From Chloroflexota bacterium (GTDB taxonomy: Bacteria; Vulcanimicrobiota; JAMCWD01): a stretch of 51,511 bases of DNA. The notes under the pieces were generated by a model. That model saw nothing but the letters and a program-made list of their open reading frames with translations. It was not told the origin of the DNA and made no database searches. The position numbers and the translations under genes are program-made. Of this stretch, positions 16,237 to 24,873 are shown piece after piece. The number at the start of each line of letters is the position of its first letter. Position 1 is the stretch's first letter. The stretch spans positions 1 to 51,511 of the forward strand of contig JAMCWD010000002.1 in NCBI GenBank assembly GCA_023475345.1, in the 5' to 3' direction.

Positions 16237-17169
16237 CTAAATCCCTCCCCAGCCGGCAAACCACTCGACTGTCCTCCTCAAGCCTTCTTCAAGATCGACT
16301 TCAGGCTCCCAGCCGAATTCTTTTTTTGCAAGCGAGATGTCGGGACACCTCCTCCTCGGATCATCCTCCTGGGCTTCTTTATACTTTAGAGGGACGCTTG
16401 ACCCGCAAAGTTCCATGATTTTCCCTGCGAGGTCATTTATGCTGCATTCCCAGGGGTTGCCCAGGTTCACAGGGCACGTAAGACCCGAATAGAAAAGCTT
16501 GAGAAGGCCGTCCGTCATATCATCAACATAGCAAAAACTTCGGGTCTGTTTCCCGTCCGAATGAATTATTAACGGTTCTCTTTTCAGTGCGGCGGTAATA
16601 AAGCTGGGTATAACCCTCCCGTCGTCGGCCCTCATGCAGGGCCCGTAAGTATTGAAAATCCTTGCTATTCTTACATCGACGCCGAATTTCTTATTATAGA
16701 CATAGGTTAAGGTTTCGCCGAACCTCTTGCTCTCGTCATACGGGGAACGAGGGCCTGTAGTATGGACGTTTCCGCGGTAATTTTCATCCTGGGGGTGAAC
16801 CAGCGGGTCGCCGTAAACTTCCGAAGTCGAGGCAAAGAGAAAGACGGCCCGTTTTTCTCTTGCAAGGTTCAGGAGGTTCCTTGTCCCGGCAGTATTTGCA
16901 TTTATGATTTCCAGCGCCAGCGTCCCGAAATCCACCGGGCTTGCGGGGCTTGCAAGGTGAATAATGCCGTCTATGTCTCCCCCGATATCCAGGGGGCCGT
17001 TAATATCCGCCTGAACGAAAGTAAAGGCATCGCCCGGCAAATCCGCGAGGTTTTCTTTTCTGCCGGTAATTAAGTTATCGACACAAACAACAGCATGACC
17101 CCGCAGTATAAGTTTTCTTGTAAGATGACTCCCTATAAAACCCGCGCCGCCTGCTGTCAGAAACCTCAA
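16237..17169 (-). CDS. UDP-glucuronate decarboxylase (UDP-xylose synthase)
   Basis: 310 aa extended short-chain dehydrogenase/epimerase. Converts UDP-glucuronate to UDP-xylose with bound NAD. GGAGFIGSHL binds NAD; STSEVYGDPLVHPQ and GPRSPYDESKR hold the catalytic Ser and YxxxK; MRADDGRVIPSF and GKQTRSFCYVDDM are typical of this branch rather than of 4-epimerases. I place the start at TTG 17169, seven bases after GGAGG; TTG at 17175 would sit only one base from that site. The start overlaps the Hsp20 stop region. It is followed 3 bp later by ugd, which supplies its substrate. Confidence 0.88.
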   Translation of the reverse strand: MRFLTAGGAGFIGSHLTRKLILRGHAVVCVDNLITGRKENLADLPGDAFTFVQADINGPLDIGGDIDGIIHLASPASPVDFGTLALEIINANTAGTRNLLNLAREKRAVFLFASTSEVYGDPLVHPQDENYRGNVHTTGPRSPYDESKRFGETLTYVYNKKFGVDVRIARIFNTYGPCMRADDGRVIPSFITAALKREPLIIHSDGKQTRSFCYVDDMTDGLLKLFYSGLTCPVNLGNPWECSINDLAGKIMELCGSSVPLKYKEAQEDDPRRRCPDISLAKKEFGWEPEVDLEEGLRRTVEWFAGWGGI

Positions 17170-17171
17170 TT

Positions 17172-17684
17172 TCAAGCCTCCTCAACCTGGATTTTAACGC
17201 TCTGTTCGAACTCTTTTCTTTTACTTATGGGAAGCCGGATCTTGAGCAGTCCCTGCTCCAGCCTGGCTTTAATCTTTGCCGGATCAACCTTGTGTGGAAG
17301 CGCAATAGCCCTTGTGAACTGTCCTTTCGGAAGTTCGGCAAGGTAATATTTCATGCCTTCCTTTGCCCCGCCTGTTTCCCCCTTGATGATAAGCAGATCG
17401 CCCGTCGCGTGGATTTCAAGCCGGTCCCTGCCTACCCCAGGGAGCGCCACTTCGATAAACAGGCTGTTCCCGTATTCGTACAAATCGGCCCGCGGGTGCC
17501 AGAGGCTCGATGCCTCATCACCGCCGGAGCCGAAAAGTTCGGAAAGCATCTCCCCCATCGCAAGCTTCAATGTTTCCTGCCCGGCAAGAGGATTCCACCC
17601 CCACTGGGCGGGCTTTAACGGCGATTTATCCGCCGCCTTCCGCTTCTTTACCGCTTTTTCTTTCTTCGGATTATTTCGCGCCAT
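17172..17684 (-). CDS. Small heat shock protein, Hsp20 family
   Basis: 170 aa. ATP-independent holdase chaperone. The alpha-crystallin domain spans about 62-165: PRADLYEYGNSLFIEVALPGVGRD, LLIIKGE, then FTRAIALPHKVDPAKIKARLEQGLLKIRLP. The N-terminus is basic and short. ATG at 17684 is preceded by GTGGAG; a GTG four codons earlier also reads in frame. It overlaps the end of the phosphodiester glycosidase-like gene by 14 bp and the UDP-glucuronate decarboxylase start region, so it is embedded in this operon, an unusual setting for Hsp20. No CIRCE or heat-shock promoter is visible in front of it. Confidence 0.92.
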   Translation of the reverse strand: MARNNPKKEKAVKKRKAADKSPLKPAQWGWNPLAGQETLKLAMGEMLSELFGSGGDEASSLWHPRADLYEYGNSLFIEVALPGVGRDRLEIHATGDLLIIKGETGGAKEGMKYYLAELPKGQFTRAIALPHKVDPAKIKARLEQGLLKIRLPISKRKEFEQSVKIQVEEA

Positions 17685-19461
17685 CAGCGTCTCCACTGAC
17701 GATTGGAAGTTCCGTTACCCCCGGCGACACGACACACCTCATGACTACCCCGTTCCCGACAGTTACGTTAAAAACGTCCCCGCTTTCGCCGCCAAGCCAG
17801 GTAAAGCCTGCTGTCCCATCAGACCCCGTGGTTATCTCTGCTTTATCGGGTTTCCCTTTACCTTCAACAGGCTCGATGAGCATAAGCCTTGAAGGCACCG
17901 GGTTAAACGCGGCGTCGCAAAGAAGCAGTTCCACCATGTAATCCCCGTCTTTCCCCGCTTCCGAAATATTTGCCGCCAGTTTTTGAGGCTCTCCCGGCAA
18001 AACAGAGATACAACTCTGTCCGACGGCGGTGCCGCATGTAGCCGTAACATGATACAGACCTGCCGCCCCGATATCGTCAAGGGTAAAGGCCGCCTTCCCG
18101 TTTTTTGTTCCGACGACCGTAGCAACCCGGCCCATATCGCTGTCCAGGAATACGGCCGTATCGTCTTCAACAGGCCTGCCCAGGACATCGGCTACAGTGA
18201 TATTAAATTTCATCGATGCACCCGGCGAGGCCGTTATCGCATCATCCGGCGGCTCAATTTTGATCGTGAAAGGCGCTTTTAAGACATCCTCATCAAAGAC
18301 CAGGAGCGCATCGGCAACCTTGGTTTCAGCCTTCGGGATGCCGCGGCCCAGGCTGACCACTTCGCCCTGGACGACCATTGTAGTGGAAGTGCCGCCGTCA
18401 AGGCCCATCGCGTCTTTTACGCCGAGATTTTTCAAATATTCAGCAAGCTCTTCCAGGAGCATGCCTTCTTTGCGGCCGTTGTCGTAGCCGTTGACGGTCA
18501 GCATCAGGAATTGACCGTCAGGCATAATTCCGAAGGCAGTCCTGGGAGCCCTGCGTGTTATATTGTTCCCGTTCTTCCCCAATTCTTCCGCGTCGGTGGT
18601 CAGGCAAACTTTCCCGTCCCTGAGAAGTCTCGGGCCGCCACCCATAGCCATATTTATTTTCGACCAGTCCCTGCTTTCAATACAAAACAACTTATTATCT
18701 TTTATCCCGATACGATCCATGAGAACTTTTTTATCGTCGGTAATCCCGAAACTCGTCCTGGCGGGCCGGCGAGAAGCCGGCGGCGAAAGCAGCCTGCCGT
18801 CTTTAATAATAAGACCCGCGGGACCTCCGGCGCTATTGAAAAAACCTCCGTTTACTCCTGCGAGAGCGCCTTCGTTTTTAACTATATCGCTTGTTTTCTC
18901 CCTGCTCTGAGTATTGCCTTTCGCAAGTCCGACTCCTATTATACCCGTCCCGTCACTGGGCTTTACCATGAGCGAATTTATCATCAGGTAGCCAAGCTTA
19001 GAAGTGGCCTGCTCCGTCCTGTTCCATATTACACGGGGGGTCAGCCGCCATGAGCCGGAAATGGAATATGCCCTGTTAAGATCGATTACCAGCCGGTCAG
19101 GCTCCTTATGTTTCCAGATATTTACGGCATCCGGCGGGAGCCGGTATTTAAGATTAAACCTTAAATACTGGACATAGAAATTTTTCGGCGACGAATCGAC
19201 CGAAGTAAGGAGATCGTCATTCCCGCTTATTTTTGCATCGGATTCCTTCCCCTGAACCGTCCGGTATAAAACCAGGTGGATTGCAGGCGGGTTCTGTGTT
19301 ATCCACCACGAGTATTCAGGCTCCGAGCCCATTTCCATAACGACCCGGATACTGTCCGGGCCCAGATGATACCTGAACGCTTTGACCTGGTTTGCGCCTG
19401 CCGGAAGGATCATCGTAAAAAACAGCCCGGCAAAAATCAATAATTTAATTATCCGCTTCAT
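17671..19461 (-). CDS. Exported phosphodiester glycosidase (NAGPA)-domain protein
   Basis: 596 aa with an N-terminal signal peptide (LLIFAGLFFTMILPAGANQ). Residues about 28-125 have the strands of an AMIN-like domain (FRYHLGPDSIRVVMEM ... PDRLVIDLNRA). About 180-385 is a NAGPA-type phosphodiester glycosidase domain: GALAGVNGGFFNSAGGPAGLIIKDG, ARTSFGI, TAFGIMPDGQFLMLTVNG and the hallmark AMGLDGGTSTTMVV. Two Ig-like or invasin-like beta domains follow (about 390-590). The family acts on sugar-phosphodiesters outside the cytoplasm; AMIN domains bind cell-wall material, so an envelope-glycan role is likely. It heads the operon with Hsp20, UDP-xylose synthesis and LolA-like genes. Confidence 0.85.
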   Translation of the reverse strand: MKRIIKLLIFAGLFFTMILPAGANQVKAFRYHLGPDSIRVVMEMGSEPEYSWWITQNPPAIHLVLYRTVQGKESDAKISGNDDLLTSVDSSPKNFYVQYLRFNLKYRLPPDAVNIWKHKEPDRLVIDLNRAYSISGSWRLTPRVIWNRTEQATSKLGYLMINSLMVKPSDGTGIIGVGLAKGNTQSREKTSDIVKNEGALAGVNGGFFNSAGGPAGLIIKDGRLLSPPASRRPARTSFGITDDKKVLMDRIGIKDNKLFCIESRDWSKINMAMGGGPRLLRDGKVCLTTDAEELGKNGNNITRRAPRTAFGIMPDGQFLMLTVNGYDNGRKEGMLLEELAEYLKNLGVKDAMGLDGGTSTTMVVQGEVVSLGRGIPKAETKVADALLVFDEDVLKAPFTIKIEPPDDAITASPGASMKFNITVADVLGRPVEDDTAVFLDSDMGRVATVVGTKNGKAAFTLDDIGAAGLYHVTATCGTAVGQSCISVLPGEPQKLAANISEAGKDGDYMVELLLCDAAFNPVPSRLMLIEPVEGKGKPDKAEITTGSDGTAGFTWLGGESGDVFNVTVGNGVVMRCVVSPGVTELPIVSGDADGAK

Positions 19462-19603
19462 GCCGGATTTTTCGCTTTATTGAAGTCTAATCCTGCAGGA
19501 ATTTTTTCTATGGATAAACCGGCTCCCCGGGGAAGCCCGGAGCGTTTATGATTAATTAACAGGTAGTACAAACAATTCGCCGCGTATATGAAGCAAAAGC
19601 AAT

Positions 19604-19633
19604 AAAAAAAGGCCCCTGAAAATTACAGGGGCC
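19604..19633 (-). terminator. Rho-independent terminator of the cyclophilin gene
   Basis: On the minus strand a perfect 8-bp stem GGCCCCTG/CAGGGGCC (19633-19611) with a 7-base loop runs straight into seven T. It lies 20 bases after the stop of the gene ending at 19654. The rest of the 192-bp spacer to 19461 holds no recognised gene. Confidence 0.92.
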
Positions 19634-19653
19634 CGGGTTGATGAGGCTGCTGC

Positions 19654-20247
19654 TTATTTGGAAGTATTCGGGGCAAGGTACATCTTTTGAATTATGACGT
19701 CTTTATTCGGAACATCCCGCTCGTTTCTCGGGAGCTTTGAGATCTCGTCGGCAACTTCCTGTCCCTGGAGCACCTTGCCGAAAACGGTGTAGTTGTTGTT
19801 CAGAAATTGGGCATCGGCCACACAGATGAAAAACTGGCTGGAAGCGCTGTTAGGATCCTGTGATCTAGCCGCGCCTACCGCGCCTTTAACGAATATCAGG
19901 GAGTTAAATTCGGCGGGGATGTTGTTTTCCGCGCCGCCCGTGCCCCAGTAAGGTTTCTTCGAAGCATCCCTGGAAAGCGGGTCGCCTGTCTGGATCATGA
20001 ACCCTGCTATGACCCTGTGGAAACGATCCCCGTTGAAGAACCCTTCCTCCGTCAGTTTTTTAAACTGCGCAACATGCTTGGGGGCGGCGTTGGGGAAAAG
20101 CCCGATGATCATATTGCCCATGTTTGTCTCTATTACGATGACCTCTTTGTCAAGCTGGTCGAGGGATCCCTTGACACATGAAACTGCAAATATCATAAGC
20201 AATAAGGCTGCGATAACGACAACTGTTGTGATAAATATTTTTTTCAT
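19654..20247 (-). CDS. Cyclophilin-type peptidyl-prolyl isomerase lipoprotein
   Basis: 197 aa. Signal peptide ending in a lipobox (FAVSC, Cys24), so it is probably an envelope lipoprotein. The cyclophilin domain covers 34-190: VIETNMGNMIIGLFPNAAPKHV, the catalytic FHRVIAGFMIQTGD (Arg and Phe of the active site), GAVGAARSQDPNSASSQFFIC and YTVFGKVLQGQEV. It folds exported proteins by proline isomerisation. AGGAGG precedes the ATG. Single-gene unit with its own terminator, divergent from thrS across about 110 bp. Confidence 0.94.
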   Translation of the reverse strand: MKKIFITTVVVIAALLLMIFAVSCVKGSLDQLDKEVIVIETNMGNMIIGLFPNAAPKHVAQFKKLTEEGFFNGDRFHRVIAGFMIQTGDPLSRDASKKPYWGTGGAENNIPAEFNSLIFVKGAVGAARSQDPNSASSQFFICVADAQFLNNNYTVFGKVLQGQEVADEISKLPRNERDVPNKDVIIQKMYLAPNTSK

Positions 20248-20358
20248 ATTTCCTCCTGAAATGCTGATTTGTCCGATGATTCTTCTTGTCCGACAGGGAA
20301 AATCCTTTTCGGTGTCAAACTTCCATATTCACCTCAAATATTGAAAGGATGAAAAACC

Positions 20359-22281
20359 ATGTCGCAGGTCAGTGTGTTGTACAACGATCAGGAAACGAAA
20401 GTGGATCCCGGCACGAAGGCGGCCGCATTGATAAAAACCCTGGTCCCCGAAGAGGAGCGGAAGAAGATTATCGCGGCCAGGATTGACGGCAGGGCGATCG
20501 ATCTTTCAACGCCGGTAACCGGGGATTCGAAAATCGAATTCATAAGCTCCGACTCCCCCGAAGGGCTTAATATATTGAGGCACAGCACATCCCACGTGAT
20601 GGCCGCCGCAGTACGGAAGCTCTTCCCCGGAACGAAAGTCGCCATCGGGCCTTCGATAGAATCCGGCTTCTACTATGATTTCGATAAAAAGACCCCCTTC
20701 ATACCGGAAGACCTCCAGGCTATAGAGGCCGAGATGAAAAAAATAATCAAGGCGGGCGAGCCTTATGTCAGAGAAGAGATCTCGTCCGAAAAGGCTGTCG
20801 AGCTTTTCGAAGAGATGGGTGAAGACTACAAGGTCGAGCTTATCAGGGATCTCAACGTGCCCACCGTCAGCATATACAGGACGGGGGATTTCGTCGATCT
20901 CTGCTACGGCCCTCATATCCCTTCGACGTCGTACATAAAGGTGTTCAAGCTGCTCACCATCGCCGGCGCATACTGGCGCGGGTCTGAAGAAAACGCCATG
21001 CTCCAGCGCTTATACGGCACGGCGTTCCTTACAAAGGAAGAGCTTGACGACCATCTATTCAAGCTGGAGGAAGCCGCCCGGCGCGACCATCGGAAGCTGG
21101 GAAAAGACCTCGACCTTTACAGCATGCACGAGGTGGCTGGCGCGGGCCTTGCGTTCTGGCATCCTAACGGCGGGCGCATCCGGCGCATCATCGAAGAATT
21201 CTGGTATGACGAGCACTACAAGAGGGGCTACGAAGTCGTTTACAGCCCCCATATCGCAAGAGTAAACTTATGGAAAACTTCGGGGCACTGGGATTTCTAC
21301 AGGGAAAACATGTATTCCCCTATGGAGGTCGAAGGCCAGGAATACCTCGTCAAGCCCATGAACTGCCCGTTCCATATAATCATATACAACACTAAAAAAC
21401 GTTCTTACAGGGAACTGCCGTACAGGGTAGCCGAGATGGGGACGGTTTACAGGTATGAAAGAAGCGGAGTCCTCCACGGGCTTTTGCGGGTCAGAGGCTT
21501 TACGCAGGACGATGCTCACATCTTCTGTACACCGGAGCAATTGAAGAAAGAGATGCTGAACTGTGTGGATCTCGCATTTTTCCTCATGAGGACTTTCGGC
21601 TTCGAGGAATATGAAGTCAACCTTGCCACCCGCTCCGAAAGCTACATCGGGACCGACGAGGAGTGGGACATGGCGGAATCCACCCTTGCGGAAGCGCTCA
21701 CGGAGCACGGCATCCCTTTTATTAAAGACGAAGGGGGGGCGACCTTCTACGGCCCCAAGATAGACATCAAGCTGAAAGACGCACTGGGCCGCCTGTGGCA
21801 GGGACCGACAATACAATTCGATTTCAACCTGCCCCGGAGGTTCGATACAAATTATGTCGGCCCGGACGGGAAGGAGCACCTCGTATATATGGTCCACCGG
21901 GCCGTCCTGGGGAGCCTGGAGAGGTTCTTCGGATGCCTGATAGAGCATTATGCCGGGGCGTTTCCGCTCTGGCTTGCGCCTGTCCAGGCAAAGATGATAC
22001 CTGTTACCGACAGGCAGATCCCTTATGCCGAAAAAGTTCAGGAAGAATTGAAAAAAGCGGGTTTCAGGGTCGAAATCGACGGGCGTAACGAAAAGGTGGG
22101 CTTCAAGATCCGGGAAGCCCAACTGGCAAAAATCCCTTACATGGTCATTGTCGGGCCTGTCGAGGAAGAGTCCGGAAATATCGGCGTCCGCCACCGGAAG
22201 CAGGGAGACATCGGCAAAATGAATATCGAGGATTTCATCGCCCGCATGAAAGAAGAAGTCGAAAGCAAGGCAATCCTTTGA
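20359..22281 (+). CDS. thrS: Threonine-tRNA ligase
   Basis: 640 aa, full length. Charges tRNA-Thr and edits misacylated Ser-tRNA. TGS domain at 1-62; editing domain with HSTSHVM (HxxxH, about 75-79) and later LCYGPHIP; catalytic core with zinc Cys336 in MNCPFH, class II motif 2 at YRYERSGVLHGLLRVRGFTQDDAHIF and motif 3 at HRAVLGSLERF; anticodon-binding domain from about 540 (WLAPVQAKMIPV to the end). Ribosome site AAAGGATG. The short leader (about 110 bp) shows no recognisable T-box. Confidence 0.97.
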   Translation: MSQVSVLYNDQETKVDPGTKAAALIKTLVPEEERKKIIAARIDGRAIDLSTPVTGDSKIEFISSDSPEGLNILRHSTSHVMAAAVRKLFPGTKVAIGPSIESGFYYDFDKKTPFIPEDLQAIEAEMKKIIKAGEPYVREEISSEKAVELFEEMGEDYKVELIRDLNVPTVSIYRTGDFVDLCYGPHIPSTSYIKVFKLLTIAGAYWRGSEENAMLQRLYGTAFLTKEELDDHLFKLEEAARRDHRKLGKDLDLYSMHEVAGAGLAFWHPNGGRIRRIIEEFWYDEHYKRGYEVVYSPHIARVNLWKTSGHWDFYRENMYSPMEVEGQEYLVKPMNCPFHIIIYNTKKRSYRELPYRVAEMGTVYRYERSGVLHGLLRVRGFTQDDAHIFCTPEQLKKEMLNCVDLAFFLMRTFGFEEYEVNLATRSESYIGTDEEWDMAESTLAEALTEHGIPFIKDEGGATFYGPKIDIKLKDALGRLWQGPTIQFDFNLPRRFDTNYVGPDGKEHLVYMVHRAVLGSLERFFGCLIEHYAGAFPLWLAPVQAKMIPVTDRQIPYAEKVQEELKKAGFRVEIDGRNEKVGFKIREAQLAKIPYMVIVGPVEEESGNIGVRHRKQGDIGKMNIEDFIARMKEEVESKAIL

Positions 22282-22351
22282 TTCCAGAGCGCGGTTTATT
22301 ACGAAGATTTGACGGCGCAGGATCAAAGACGGAAACCGAAAGGAAAATAAC

Positions 22352-24325
22352 ATGAAAAAAATCAGGGCGGTATTATGGCTCCTGGTAATACTGTCTGTTA
22401 TCGTCTCGTTCTGGAATATCGTCCCCAGGTACAGGGTTGAAACCGGGAACCGCAACGTCGATATAGTCCTTGACGATGCAAGCTTCAGAGATTACTGCAG
22501 GCTCATAGGCAAGGACGAGAAAGAAACGCTTGCCGTCCTGAAAAAATCCGGCGTTACGACTCTCTCCGTACAGGAAGACAGGCTGAAAGAACTTCAGGAC
22601 AGTGGGAAAGTTGTCTGTTGGACCGGGGCGCAGCTTAACGGCATAGACGGATTCAAGGACAACACGGGCCTCCTTTCAAATATCGACATCAGCCCCGGCA
22701 AAACTTATGTAATGGTTTTGAACCCGGACACCGACAGCCAGTTGAAAAAATACCTGCCCGTTACACTTGCCCCGGGATGTTATAAAGAATTGCTCGATTA
22801 TCGGAATAACGATTTCGGCCTGTGGGAGCTTGAGGCGCCGGACTACTTCATCAACGAGACCGGCGTCGGCTTCGACCCTGCAAGGATACGGCTGGCGAAA
22901 GAATCGGGTCTATGCCTGATCCTGCGTCCTGAAAACAGGGACAACCTGGATGCCGAAAAAACAAAGGCTTTCATAGATGCGATGTGCTCGGACGCCGTGC
23001 CTTCATGCATAGTTTTCGGGGGCATGAAAAATGAGGCGCTGGGTTTCCCCGGCGGGATGGATCAGTTGATAAAAAGCATCGGCGAACATAAGCTGGTTAT
23101 AGGCGATCTGGAAGTGTCCAACAAGAGCCTTGAACAAAGAGGCGTCTCGATGATAACCAGGAAAATGCCCGGCTCAGTGATAAGGCTGATCTCGTTTTCA
23201 CCGTTGTATCTGTCAAAGCTTCATCCTGAAGTGGTCATGGACAAATACATGCTTGCCGTTACCGACAGGAACATCAGGCTGTTATACTTCCGCCCGTTCC
23301 TCCAGTGTATTGATAACGAACCCATTGAAAAAGTGAACGCCGATTTCCTCGAAGGACTTTCAAGCGGCCTTAAAAATGCAGGCTTCAGTATCGGGGGGGC
23401 AAAACCGTTTAGTGATTTCGGGCCTCCTTTATGGATGTTAACTCTGGTAGTGCTGGGGATATCCGCAGGGTTCGCGTTGTACCTGAATGAGTTCATCCCG
23501 GATGATAAGCCCGGCATCCTTGTTTTGTGCGCCCTGGCGCTGCCTGCCGCCTTCGGGCTGCTTTATGCGACGGGACATGTAAACGGGGCGGTGAAAGTGT
23601 TCGCGCTTATAAGCGGGATAATATTTTCTTCCCTGGGCCTTGTCGTTTTCAGAAAAAAGCTCCTTTCTTTCAAAGACGAAAAATTCCTCAACCTTACAGG
23701 GCAGGGCATATTGATCCTCCTGGGGGTAACGGCCATAACCCTGACGGCCGCAGTCCACGTTACGGCGCTGCTTTCTTCCACCGGCTCGATGATCGCAGCC
23801 GAGGGCTTGCGGGGCGTCAAGCTGCTGCTTGTCATGCCGGCATTGCTGGTAATAATCGCGTATGCGGTAAAGGGATTTCCAGAACCTGTCTCTTTTGCGC
23901 AGGTTATGAAGCTGCCGGTATCCTTATGGCATGTGCTACTGGTTTTGTTCGGGGCGCTGGCCGCTCTCATGGTATTGATACGATCCGGCAACGTTTCCAC
24001 CGAATACAGGCTTGGAGGGGAAGATAAGATCCGCGCCCTGCTGGACAAGATTTTAATAGCACGGCCCAGGTTCAAAGAGTTCCTCCTGGGGAATCCCGCG
24101 CTGATTCTTCTGCCGATAGCTGCTGCAAGGAAAAGGTTCGCCACCGCGTGGGCGCTGGTAATACTGGGGGTTATCGGGCAGGCGGACATCGTCGATACTT
24201 TCGCCCACCTGCATACCCCGCTGGTCTGGAGCGTTCTCCGGACTTTCAACGGCGTCTGGATCGGAATAGTTATCGGCGTTATCGCTGGGGCGGTTTACTG
24301 GAAGTTGACGCAGGAGCGCAAATAA
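22352..24325 (+). CDS. DUF5693 family polytopic membrane protein
   Basis: 657 aa. One N-terminal helix (AVLWLLVILSVIVSFWNIV), an extracytoplasmic domain of about 330 residues, then about 8-10 TM helices from about 355 to the end. The segment from IVLDDASFRDYCRLIGKD through KKSGVTTLSVQEDRLKELQDSG is the opening I associate with DUF5693, a family often found near surface-polymer genes. The soluble part has a TIM-barrel-like rhythm of Asp- and Glu-ending strands (LRPENRDNL, IVFGGMKNEALGFPG). Reaction unknown. It follows thrS by 70 bp and precedes the coiled-coil/SPFH pair. Confidence 0.75.
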   Translation: MKKIRAVLWLLVILSVIVSFWNIVPRYRVETGNRNVDIVLDDASFRDYCRLIGKDEKETLAVLKKSGVTTLSVQEDRLKELQDSGKVVCWTGAQLNGIDGFKDNTGLLSNIDISPGKTYVMVLNPDTDSQLKKYLPVTLAPGCYKELLDYRNNDFGLWELEAPDYFINETGVGFDPARIRLAKESGLCLILRPENRDNLDAEKTKAFIDAMCSDAVPSCIVFGGMKNEALGFPGGMDQLIKSIGEHKLVIGDLEVSNKSLEQRGVSMITRKMPGSVIRLISFSPLYLSKLHPEVVMDKYMLAVTDRNIRLLYFRPFLQCIDNEPIEKVNADFLEGLSSGLKNAGFSIGGAKPFSDFGPPLWMLTLVVLGISAGFALYLNEFIPDDKPGILVLCALALPAAFGLLYATGHVNGAVKVFALISGIIFSSLGLVVFRKKLLSFKDEKFLNLTGQGILILLGVTAITLTAAVHVTALLSSTGSMIAAEGLRGVKLLLVMPALLVIIAYAVKGFPEPVSFAQVMKLPVSLWHVLLVLFGALAALMVLIRSGNVSTEYRLGGEDKIRALLDKILIARPRFKEFLLGNPALILLPIAAARKRFATAWALVILGVIGQADIVDTFAHLHTPLVWSVLRTFNGVWIGIVIGVIAGAVYWKLTQERK

Positions 24326-24359
24326 TATACGATCATGGAAATGGGATAAGGAGGGGTAA

Positions 24360-24872
24360 ATGGCTGATTTACGCAATAAGCTCAAATCGCAGGAAAATCT
24401 CCTGGAAAAATTAACGAGACTGATCCCCGGTTTTTCAGGGTACAAGGACCGCGAAATCCGGAGGGTGGCGGACAAGCTCCAGAGGGACTACATGGCGACA
24501 CGGCTTGCGGAAGCCCGCCGCCCGCTGCTGGATGTTTCCACGCGGATCCTCGAAGGCGGCGGTCTCCATTTAATGGAAGAATTCGACAGGCTCCAGAAAA
24601 GGCTCGACAAGGTGCGCGACCGCCTCCGTCTCGGAGAATACGGCTATTCGGGCTTTTTCGACGCGGTGAAAATCGGAAATAAAGAACTGGACAGGCTATA
24701 TGAGTACGATCTTACGCTGGTCAACAAAGTAAACGCCTTCTGTGACGAAGCCAGGAAGTTGACCGATCAGGAAAAGGATCTCAAGAAAAAACTCGTACCC
24801 CTGGAATCGATGCTCGACGAGCTCGACAACCTGGTAAGCGCCAGGCACGAAATCATGATCGAGGTGGGCTGA
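24360..24872 (+). CDS. Coiled-coil protein paired with SPFH protein
   Basis: 170 aa, almost entirely helical and charged, with long heptad-like segments (2-60, 75-100, 110-160). No catalytic motif. The start has AAGGAGGGGTAA directly upstream. The stop is separated from the SPFH gene by one base, so the two proteins are made together and probably interact. Similar helical proteins accompany zinc-ribbon SPFH proteins in other bacteria; role unknown, likely an adaptor for the SPFH oligomer. Confidence 0.75.
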   Translation: MADLRNKLKSQENLLEKLTRLIPGFSGYKDREIRRVADKLQRDYMATRLAEARRPLLDVSTRILEGGGLHLMEEFDRLQKRLDKVRDRLRLGEYGYSGFFDAVKIGNKELDRLYEYDLTLVNKVNAFCDEARKLTDQEKDLKKKLVPLESMLDELDNLVSARHEIMIEVG

Positions 24873-24873
24873 G

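Noticed and set aside
20248..20358. T-box or other riboswitch before thrS
   Set aside because: The leader is about 110 bp and shows neither the T-box sequence nor a terminator hairpin.
21268..22455. 395-aa minus-strand frame over thrS
   Set aside because: Antisense shadow of a full-length, clearly conserved ThrRS; no motif of its own.
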